From Desulfosporosinus sp. (GTDB taxonomy: Bacteria > Bacillota > Desulfitobacteriia > Desulfitobacteriales > Desulfitobacteriaceae): a DNA stretch of 39,967 nt. Location of the stretch: contig JARLHU010000089.1 of NCBI GenBank assembly GCA_031292095.1, forward strand, positions 1 through 39,967, read 5' to 3'. The first letter of the stretch is position 1; every line of letters starts with the position of its first letter. Positions 24,654-32,628 of this stretch are shown here, one piece after another. Below the pieces are notes generated by a model. The model was given only the letters and a program-made list of their open reading frames with translations, searched no databases and was not told where the DNA came from. The translations under genes were made by a program, and so were the position numbers.

Positions 24654-25823
24654 ATGAACAACTCAAAACAGTTTAATGGTGATAGATTAAAGTCAGCACG
24701 AATTTATAGAGGACTAACTGTAGCCGAATTAGCAGAGAAATTGGAACTTCAGCGACAAACAGTTTCTATGTATGAGAATAACAAGCTTACAAACCCTGAA
24801 TATACTACAATTAAAAAAATGAGCGAATCATTAGGATTCCCAACAGACTATTTTTTGGAAAAAGGCAATCTTGAATTGAAACAAGGCTCTACCTATTTTA
24901 GAGCCTTGTTAACGACAAATAAAAAATATCGTAATCAGCAGATACAAAAAATGGATTTCGTTTCAATTCTTTACTCTTATTTGAATGAATATATTGAATT
25001 TCCCGCCTTAAGAATTCCAACAATTAGTGAAGGAACAGATGCTGAAGATGCAGCATCTGCTCTCCGAGAATATTGGAATTTATCTGATAAACCAATAGAC
25101 AATCTTGTTTACCTAGTCGAGCAAAATGGAATTCTTGTAACATGTTTTGATACCAATACTGATGATATTGATGCCTTTAGTCAATTGATTGATATAAATG
25201 GAGATTCAATTTATCTAATTGGTTATTCCAAAAACAAAGGAACTGCCGCTCGAATTCATTTTGATATTGCACATGAGCTTGGTCATATGCTGTTACACGA
25301 ATGGAGCGAAGATATTGAAACTTTATCTAAAGATGAATTTAAGGAACGAGAAAACCAAGCACATGCTTTTGCTTCTGCATTTTTACTCCCCAAAAATGCT
25401 TTTAGCGCGGATATTGGCTCCTACGCTAACAATCTTTCCTACTATATTGAACTAAAGAGAAAATGGAAGGTTTCTATATCAGCAATGATAAGGAGATCAT
25501 ACAATCTTAACCTTATCGATTACTCTACTTATCAGCAATTAATGCGAGCCATGCAAAAAAAAGGTATCAGAAAAGAAGAACCTTTAGACAATATCTTAAT
25601 CACTTCAGTTCCATCGTTGCTGAAGACATCTGTACAAATGCTGCTTGAAGGCGGTGTTTTAACTCCAAAAGAGTTTATGACCGAGTTAACCAATGACTAT
25701 AACTTTAGTCTCGATCATAAAGAGATCGAAATACTTTTAGACTTACCAAAGGACACTCTAAAAGTTACAAATGTAATTCCTTTTCACAGTTTAAATATCA
25801 AGAAAAGAGGCGAGGCTCAATAG
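24654..25823 (+). CDS. XRE repressor fused to ImmA/IrrE metallopeptidase
   Basis: 389 residues. The start is ATG 24654 (MNNSKQFNGDRLKSARIYRG) with GGAGG 8 bases upstream, not the earlier ATG at 24636. HTH_XRE at about 8-63 (LTVAELAEKLELQRQTVSMY); ImmA/IrrE peptidase with the zinc motif HELGH at 207-211 and 'ENQAHAFASAFLLP' supplying the third ligand near 235. ImmA-type proteins cleave a repressor (ImmR, DdrO) on DNA damage; in single-chain forms the HTH domain targets the operator. Together with the DUF5986-like gene it is the likely lysogeny or stress switch of the phage. The C-terminal 90 residues are helical. Confidence 0.9.
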   Translation: MNNSKQFNGDRLKSARIYRGLTVAELAEKLELQRQTVSMYENNKLTNPEYTTIKKMSESLGFPTDYFLEKGNLELKQGSTYFRALLTTNKKYRNQQIQKMDFVSILYSYLNEYIEFPALRIPTISEGTDAEDAASALREYWNLSDKPIDNLVYLVEQNGILVTCFDTNTDDIDAFSQLIDINGDSIYLIGYSKNKGTAARIHFDIAHELGHMLLHEWSEDIETLSKDEFKERENQAHAFASAFLLPKNAFSADIGSYANNLSYYIELKRKWKVSISAMIRRSYNLNLIDYSTYQQLMRAMQKKGIRKEEPLDNILITSVPSLLKTSVQMLLEGGVLTPKEFMTELTNDYNFSLDHKEIEILLDLPKDTLKVTNVIPFHSLNIKKRGEAQ

Positions 25824-25853
25824 TAAAATCATCATTCTATCGACATTCCACCT

Positions 25854-25887
25854 AAGCAGCTCCTTCCGGTTTTGGAAGAGGCTGCTT
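25854..25887 (+). terminator. Terminator of the plus-strand operon
   Basis: AAGCAGCTCCTTCC pairs with GGAAGAGGCTGCTT (about 12 of 14 pairs) around a 6-base loop, followed by the T-rich GTTTCTCTTC, 31 bases after the XRE-ImmA stop. Confidence 0.75.
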
Positions 25888-25943
25888 GTTTCTCTTCAGG
25901 GAGATTGTTAATATTCTAATCGACATAAAATTGTGTCTTAGAG

Positions 25944-26165
25944 CTATAGATTCAATCCACTCAGCATATCCCTTAACTTTTTCAGTTCCTCCGCTGTCAA
26001 TGTTATCCCCTTGCCCATCTTAGCATGATCTGGCGACCATTCACGAATGTCATACTTAGGGTCTTTATCATTCCAGCTTATGAGATTCAGTTCCTTAGTC
26101 CAGCCTTTTGCTGATTCTGATAGAACCCCGATTGTTTCTTTAATTTCAAATTTGATTTCTGCCAT
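25944..26165 (-). CDS. PC4/YdbC-like ssDNA-binding protein
   Basis: 73 residues with the full YdbC-type PC4 pattern: 'ESAKGWTKELNLISWN', 'PKYDIREWSPDHAKMGKGIT', 'LTAEELKKLRDMLSGL'. Proteins of this fold dimerise and bind single-stranded DNA. It is the last gene of the restriction operon, 15 bases after the Res gene and with its own GGAGAGGAG ribosome site, which suggests it handles ssDNA made by the helicases there. Confidence 0.88.
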   Translation of the reverse strand: MAEIKFEIKETIGVLSESAKGWTKELNLISWNDKDPKYDIREWSPDHAKMGKGITLTAEELKKLRDMLSGLNL

Positions 26166-26180
26166 TAATAAGCTCCTCTC

Positions 26181-29100
26181 CTATATAACCTTTTCCATAA
26201 TCTCATCAATGTACTTTTCATCTTCCATAAATATAACATTTTGATTTATCCAATCTGCTTTTGGAATATGTTTTTCTACTAGTTCCGAGTGCTTTGTAGG
26301 CGTAATTATGATGGAGTTTAACTTAACATTAACATCCCCTAGCGACGCTTCAATCTCTTTGATCTTTGTATGCAAAGAAACTTTGTCATCAGTTATGGAC
26401 ATATTTCTCGCACCATGGGGGTCAATGAAAGTAATATATTGCTTACCACCCCAAATGAGCCACATTATGAAATCTGGGTAAAATCCTTTTTCATCGAAAA
26501 ACCCGATACCATCTTTACTCTTGTTTCTTATAATATAAAGCTCTTTGTCATTAAAATAATCTTTATTCTTCTTTGAATAATCCCTCAAGTCCTGTATGAA
26601 TTTATTTTCACTCTCATTAAGAGCGACAGGAGATATAGTTATCGCTACATTGTTTTTGGCGAGATAAAGCATTGGACTATAAAGACTTGAAGCAAAAGCA
26701 GTCGCCTCTAAGTCGTTCTTAGCTTTTAAAAAGTCTAATATGGTTTTGTCTTTCTTTGCTTGAATTACTTCCACTTCTAATTTTTTAATGAAATCAATAG
26801 CTTCATCATTTTCAGATGCATTACTGATACTTATTGTATACGCATCATTTTCTAAGAAGTTTTTATCGGTATCATCAATCAAAACATATGTAAGAAGTGG
26901 TTTTTCCCACTTGCTTTTTGCCGCATAATAATACTTCTCAAAATACTGTTTCAATAAAGTAATGGCGATTTTCTCCCAGCGTTTGTAATCATCAAAACTT
27001 CTAAGCACAAGCTCATCTTTAGGAATCAAAAGCTTGTACCACTCGTTATTTCTAAGCAACGCAATAATATCTACCTTTCTAATGTTGACATTATATCTAG
27101 ACTTTTCATTTTTATATCGTTGTATCTCAAAGTAAATATTTTCATAGTCTAAGAAAGCAAGATTCACTTCGTCGAACGTATCTACATGTTTGGTAATTTC
27201 CTCATTAGATTTTTTCTTTGAAGTTTCAAATTGCACCTTCGCATAGCAATCAACCACAATTCCACTTATCTTGTCAGAGTCGGCAAGGAAAGGCTTTGAA
27301 GCATGCTTTTTAAAGTCTAAATTCCCCTTAACTTTTAAGGAATATAGACCACTCTTTTTATATGCTTTGTTTCTAATAACTGGCAAATGCAAAATAACGG
27401 GCTGCTCCTTATCAGTTGGAACACCTTCCGCTTCAAGATACTCTTTAAATCGCTTCATATAATCGGCACGGACACCAAAAACATTCAGTGTTTCAAGTAT
27501 TCCGATATGCTTTGGAACTGTTACTTCGGGTCTATATTTAATGAAGAAGTTACTTCGTTTCAGCGACATACCATAACCTTTCAAACGGACACCACGTCCG
27601 AAAAGCTGTATAATTTCGCTACCCTCACTGCGACCGACATTCATTAATCCCATTGTTGAAACACGCCAGCAATTCCAACCTTCAGTAAATTTCTTAGAGC
27701 CAATAAGCAGGTTAATGGTTGAATCAGCCTTAGTTATACCCTGAAACAATGATTCACTAAAATCAACGCTATCTGTGTGTAGTCTATTATCACTACAAAG
27801 ACTTAAAAGAGCAGAATCATCGCCCACATTTATCACTCCAAATGGCTCGTTTTCGCCAAGTCTAATGCGTATTTCACCCTGTACACCCTTTAGGTTTTCT
27901 ACATGCATTGTAGCGCCCTTTACAGAGCAGTTAAATACTGTATTTAATATATCAAAATACATACCGTCGGCGGTCATATCTAATGAAGATAAAAAACCGA
28001 AAGTATTTCTAAAGATATCTCTGTTCGCATTATCGATCAATCCTGTTTGTCCTGCCAATATCCTCTCAATATATGCAATATACTTTGAATCCTTAGTTAC
28101 GAAGTCCTTAAAAAACAGTAAAATATCAACAACGTCTGATACCTTTCTGCCGCCTTCTGTTCTAACTGCATTTACACTTGCGCCAACAAATACAAATAGA
28201 GGATTTTCCAAATTAAATTTATCAAAGGATCTGTTGTTCTCTAAATAGAGCTTTTTCTGTTGAAAGTAGGTTATCAAGCAAGCAGTTAGATATAACGAGC
28301 GGAGATGTTCATCACTATCATCCTGCAAATTGATAATGTTATATTCCTTACCATATCCATCACCATAAAAAAATTTGTAAGAGTAGTCGAATATAATACA
28401 CTTAGCATATTCTTGCATTAAATCGTTTCTACCAGAGGCTATTACTGCCTGCCCAAATGTAGCAGAATACTCAAATGAAAAGCCATTCTCACAAAGCTGA
28501 TTTCTATAAAGATACCAAGTGTCACCCGAAGCACCACGGTGCCCCTCATCAACGAACACAACATTTTTATCACCAAAACGCTTGACCGATACTTTTTTAT
28601 CGCCGTCTTTATTATCAAGTTTTGTGTTCTCTAGAATGTTTATCTCATTTTGATGTGCAAACATTCTACTACTTTTCTTATCATAACTTGAAGCCTTAAT
28701 ATTTGACAAAGCGAAGTCTTCTTGATGTTGAAACGACAAGCCCTCTTTTGGAGTAAGTAAAATAAAGGAGCTATCGTCATCACATCTTAGTCCTTTTGAG
28801 TAGTGCAAATATTGATGATAGTTGATGTGCATTAGCAGCGTTTTTCCGCTCCCTGTAGCATTCCATAAAGCTATTTTATTAAGATCGCTTGATTTATAAC
28901 TGTCAATTTTATCTCTAGGATATTCTTCGTTAAAGCTATCCACAAATTCATTAAGTTGTAATAGTAACATCTCTCTATTGTTAAAATACTCATCAAGATA
29001 GTATTCAACGACTATTAAAGATAGGTACTGAAAATATTTTAGAACTATCTTCTCATCACGATTTTCGTTGATTTTTTTTGTATGGTTCACAATATTAAGA

Positions 29101-29345
29101 TCATACTGAGAAAGACGCACTGCCTCAATGGACATTCTGTCGCCAAACATACGAATTAAATGTTTGTAAAAGCCTGTCACACCCTCAGTATCGATCTCCT
29201 CAAGAGTAGGCTTCTTCATATTAGCGGATATATCTTTGAAATTCTCAGCACCAAATTGTTTTAGCAAATACCTATTTAATATAAGCTTTTGATGAAACTT
29301 TAGCTCAGGTTTCGGTTTTGAAGTCGTTTTAACTTTTCTTGCCAT
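26181..29345 (-). CDS. Type III Res-like helicase-nuclease
   Basis: 1054 residues. Walker A 'NATGSGKTLL' at 162-171, DEGH at 276-279, 'SKKFTEGWNCWRVSTMGL' at 570-587 and motif VI 'QLFGRGVRL' at 600-608: a type III restriction SF2 helicase core. The C-terminus has a PD-(D/E)xK-like nuclease 'GFYPDFIMWLIWGGKQYITF' followed by IDPHG, where H stands in the place of the usual Lys of this family, so cleavage activity is uncertain. It is 12 bases downstream of the methyltransferase gene. It is likely the translocase/nuclease of the system. Confidence 0.87.
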   Translation of the reverse strand: MARKVKTTSKPKPELKFHQKLILNRYLLKQFGAENFKDISANMKKPTLEEIDTEGVTGFYKHLIRMFGDRMSIEAVRLSQYDLNIVNHTKKINENRDEKIVLKYFQYLSLIVVEYYLDEYFNNREMLLLQLNEFVDSFNEEYPRDKIDSYKSSDLNKIALWNATGSGKTLLMHINYHQYLHYSKGLRCDDDSSFILLTPKEGLSFQHQEDFALSNIKASSYDKKSSRMFAHQNEINILENTKLDNKDGDKKVSVKRFGDKNVVFVDEGHRGASGDTWYLYRNQLCENGFSFEYSATFGQAVIASGRNDLMQEYAKCIIFDYSYKFFYGDGYGKEYNIINLQDDSDEHLRSLYLTACLITYFQQKKLYLENNRSFDKFNLENPLFVFVGASVNAVRTEGGRKVSDVVDILLFFKDFVTKDSKYIAYIERILAGQTGLIDNANRDIFRNTFGFLSSLDMTADGMYFDILNTVFNCSVKGATMHVENLKGVQGEIRIRLGENEPFGVINVGDDSALLSLCSDNRLHTDSVDFSESLFQGITKADSTINLLIGSKKFTEGWNCWRVSTMGLMNVGRSEGSEIIQLFGRGVRLKGYGMSLKRSNFFIKYRPEVTVPKHIGILETLNVFGVRADYMKRFKEYLEAEGVPTDKEQPVILHLPVIRNKAYKKSGLYSLKVKGNLDFKKHASKPFLADSDKISGIVVDCYAKVQFETSKKKSNEEITKHVDTFDEVNLAFLDYENIYFEIQRYKNEKSRYNVNIRKVDIIALLRNNEWYKLLIPKDELVLRSFDDYKRWEKIAITLLKQYFEKYYYAAKSKWEKPLLTYVLIDDTDKNFLENDAYTISISNASENDEAIDFIKKLEVEVIQAKKDKTILDFLKAKNDLEATAFASSLYSPMLYLAKNNVAITISPVALNESENKFIQDLRDYSKKNKDYFNDKELYIIRNKSKDGIGFFDEKGFYPDFIMWLIWGGKQYITFIDPHGARNMSITDDKVSLHTKIKEIEASLGDVNVKLNSIIITPTKHSELVEKHIPKADWINQNVIFMEDEKYIDEIMEKVI

Positions 29346-29357
29346 TAGCCCACCCCC

Positions 29358-32300
29358 TCAGATAACGTTCTCAAACATTCTTTTTTTCATTTCCTCTTCA
29401 ATCAATATAACCTTCCATCCTTCATTCTCTGCTCTTATGTTGGGTAGGTTATTATCACCATTTACATAGACTTTTTTATATTCAAAGTCGGTGGTAGATA
29501 GCTTTTTCTTTGCAAAAAAGGCATCGAGCACTGCATTATCATTTATCGTGTTGCCAGTTAGCTCACGCCAAATGATAAGTGTGCTATCGCCTGCAAGCGT
29601 TATACCCTCTATTATTTTAATTTTGTAGGTGTTTCCGTCTTTGATAGTGGCAGTTATTGCACCATACTCGCCCTCTTTGAAATCTGCATCAAAGCGTACA
29701 AGAGCATAGTTACGCTCAACCTTTAGCCCAATTAGATAATTAAAGGTTTCTACGAGGTCGATGTTACATGGAGCACTTTTCAGTTTTCTTGTGATATTCA
29801 TTGAATAGTCAAATGGCTTGTCAAACTTATCAATGTTTATAAGACTTTCGCTTCCCTTTGTTTCTATATCCAGCATATAATTTATCAAATATTGTTCAGA
29901 TAAGTCTACTGGCAAGGCAATTTGTTCATCTACCATTTTCAGGTTATTTAATGTATCTTCATAGCTTTCAAGACGAATATATTTAAATGCATGACTTAAG
30001 CCTTTACGTGATACAGGTTTCCCATCTTTCCAATCTTCTGAATAGATAACTTTTTCAATTCTTGGCTTTATAACAGTATCAAAATATTCTCCCATTTCAA
30101 CAAGGATGAATTTACGGTTTTCATTATCATCCCTATTTAAGTCTATTGTTGCATGCCCCGCTGTGCCTGAACCAGCAAAGAAATCACAAACAATATTGTT
30201 TTCTGTTGAAGATTGCAAGAAAAACCGTTTAATTAAAGTTGTTGGTTTGGGATTCGAAAAGCTTCGACTTTTCCCGAACAAGTTTGTAAGCTCCTTTTCT
30301 CCATCAGCATAATCATTTACGACAGATTTTGCCACATTTGTTTCAACTTCGTGTAAAAAGCTTTTTTGTTGGGGTATTTTTTTCTCATCATCTCCCCAAA
30401 CGATACGATTGTCATTTACAAGCTTCAAAAAATAATTCTGTTGCTTTCCATATGCATCATATGGCCATCTCCATCCAGTTTTAGGAGGTTGGCTAGGTTT
30501 TCCTGTAATAGGATGAATAGGAGTATAAAACCTATACGTCGGACTGTTAGGATCGCGAAACTCCTCTTTCTGAGAATCCTCCTTTACTTGCGGCATAGAT
30601 GTATCAACTTCTCTCCAAACCCACATCTTTGCTTTTTTACTTACAGCCAAATTATCAGGAACATATCTGCCGTTTTCATCCCTGTATTCAACTCTGTTAT
30701 AGTTGTATATGCTTTTCCACTCATCTTCAAGATCAATTAATCCTTCTGCTTTAAGCCGTGCTTTTCGAGTGGAGTACATGCCTCTAAGTGCTTTTTCAGT
30801 CTCTTTAATTGAAGGGTATGTTGCATTGATTTCCGTTATCAACTCCATTATTTCGTTATAGCCAGGTTTAGATTCCCTAAACATTGAGAAGTCTTTTTTT
30901 ACTACTTCAAGGTTTTTTGCATATACCTCCACATATTCGTGATTGGTAGAAAAAGTGGGTGATTGATTCTTTGTTGTGTTCTGTGCCCAGATAATTTCTT
31001 CAACTCTATTATCAGCGTCAAAACAAATGTTCAGGGCAGCTTCTAAACGACTACGTTCAACTGCATCTATACTCGAATACATAACACCATCGTCTTTTAA
31101 AATTTTGTAGCACATTCTAAGACGGTCAACAATCATCGTCATCCAAGAGGAATGTTTGTAATTGTCTTTGAAGAAAAACCCGTCACCCCCCGTATTGTAG
31201 GGTGGATCAATATAAATACACTTTATCTGATTTTTATATCTTTCTTGCACTAAATTCAAAGCCTGGAAGTTTTCACTATGAACAAGCAAGCCATCCAGAT
31301 TTTCATCCAAATCATCAATACTTTCAATTAATTTCTCTTTAAACTCATCAGAAAAAAAAGCTGTGTCCAATACCAAAAACTTATTTTTCTCTAGAAATTC
31401 CTTCGTCAATGGCTCACTATATGCAGCTGTCGATAAATCTCCCTCAATTTCATGAATAGAAAATAGCTTTTTCCACTCCTCTATTTGAGCAGTATTGGCG
31501 ATAATTTCATCATAAAACTTTTTAGGTACCCGATCTAAAGTAATGCAATAATTAGTTTCAACTACAAACTTTTTCTTAAGCCAAAGTTTTTTTTGAAAAT
31601 CCTCTATTTGAGCCAAAAAGGCGATAATCTTTCTTGCTATTTTCCTGATAACTTTAGCTTTGACAAGATACTGCTTGGTTTTTCCATCATTTTGTTCTTC
31701 AATATCATCAAGAAAAATAACATCGTTTTTGATGTAAAAATCAAGCTCCCGGTTTAAGAACTTTCCTAAATCCTTGTGTATAAAATAATCAAAAGTATTA
31801 CGTGCTGTATATATTATCAGCTGTCTTTCAAGAAGAGATTTTCCATCCTTAACCGCAAGCAGAGATGAATAGTCCTGATATACAGAAGCTGCCTCTGAAA
31901 AAGCAGTAATAACTTCGGCCATGCACTCGTTCTGATTCTTCTTACCGCCATTTTTATATTCAAAGTATATAATAAGCTCTTTGTCTATGACATCAAACGG
32001 TTTCAATGTATATAGCTGAAAAAACCTTTTTTCATTAGCCTTATTATTATCATTTTCAGTTTCCACTTCTACAATCTTAAAATGAACACTATTACCATAA
32101 CCTGTTTTAAAGATATAATCCTTGAAATATTCACTTGTCTTTATGTAGTACTGATCAGAATTTGCCCAATGAAGCTTTATTTCCTCGCCTTCGTAAGGGA
32201 TAGCATAAGCTCCGTCTTTATATCTGCGTTGAGATATAAAATCTCCATTATCATAGTATCTCTCAAAGAAGTTTGTTAAATGGGAATAAATATCGCCCTC

Positions 32301-32627
32301 AACATCTGCGATGCTGTCCTTTGAATTTAATGTCTTTTTCTTTTCCTCAAGCCCAGCAATCATAGCAGTTTTTATAGCATCGCTAACTGCCATTGCTCTA
32401 GCGTCTTCAATTTCTTTATTTACTCTATTAAGCTCATTTGCCCCGTTTATGTTAAGCAATAACTCAAGGTCAGTAGTTATTTGTGCCATTAAGTCCTTGT
32501 TTAGGAATCTTTTAATGTCCTCGCGCTTCATAGCCATTATTCGATATATTCCAAAGTCTAAATCAGCTTGGTCAAACTGGAACATCACCTCTAGTATCTT
32601 CATAAGCTTTTTTTGATTTTCAGTCAT
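29358..32627 (-). CDS. Large beta-class N6-adenine DNA methyltransferase (Mod-like)
   Basis: 1089 residues. Motif IV 'IYIDPPYNTGGDGFFFKDN' at 471-489 precedes motif I 'VCDFFAGSGTAGHATIDL' near 845-862 (beta order, N6-adenine). The N-terminal 450 residues carry an unassigned module, and the C-terminal 200 residues include 'LIVWRELTGN'-like strands, as in type III Mod-type or BREX/DISARM-associated methylases. It modifies host DNA to protect it from the helicase-nuclease partners. The start overlaps the end of the SNF2 gene by spacing of 1 base, so they are coupled. Confidence 0.88.
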   Translation of the reverse strand: MTENQKKLMKILEVMFQFDQADLDFGIYRIMAMKREDIKRFLNKDLMAQITTDLELLLNINGANELNRVNKEIEDARAMAVSDAIKTAMIAGLEEKKKTLNSKDSIADVEGDIYSHLTNFFERYYDNGDFISQRRYKDGAYAIPYEGEEIKLHWANSDQYYIKTSEYFKDYIFKTGYGNSVHFKIVEVETENDNNKANEKRFFQLYTLKPFDVIDKELIIYFEYKNGGKKNQNECMAEVITAFSEAASVYQDYSSLLAVKDGKSLLERQLIIYTARNTFDYFIHKDLGKFLNRELDFYIKNDVIFLDDIEEQNDGKTKQYLVKAKVIRKIARKIIAFLAQIEDFQKKLWLKKKFVVETNYCITLDRVPKKFYDEIIANTAQIEEWKKLFSIHEIEGDLSTAAYSEPLTKEFLEKNKFLVLDTAFFSDEFKEKLIESIDDLDENLDGLLVHSENFQALNLVQERYKNQIKCIYIDPPYNTGGDGFFFKDNYKHSSWMTMIVDRLRMCYKILKDDGVMYSSIDAVERSRLEAALNICFDADNRVEEIIWAQNTTKNQSPTFSTNHEYVEVYAKNLEVVKKDFSMFRESKPGYNEIMELITEINATYPSIKETEKALRGMYSTRKARLKAEGLIDLEDEWKSIYNYNRVEYRDENGRYVPDNLAVSKKAKMWVWREVDTSMPQVKEDSQKEEFRDPNSPTYRFYTPIHPITGKPSQPPKTGWRWPYDAYGKQQNYFLKLVNDNRIVWGDDEKKIPQQKSFLHEVETNVAKSVVNDYADGEKELTNLFGKSRSFSNPKPTTLIKRFFLQSSTENNIVCDFFAGSGTAGHATIDLNRDDNENRKFILVEMGEYFDTVIKPRIEKVIYSEDWKDGKPVSRKGLSHAFKYIRLESYEDTLNNLKMVDEQIALPVDLSEQYLINYMLDIETKGSESLINIDKFDKPFDYSMNITRKLKSAPCNIDLVETFNYLIGLKVERNYALVRFDADFKEGEYGAITATIKDGNTYKIKIIEGITLAGDSTLIIWRELTGNTINDNAVLDAFFAKKKLSTTDFEYKKVYVNGDNNLPNIRAENEGWKVILIEEEMKKRMFENVI

Positions 32628-32628
32628 A

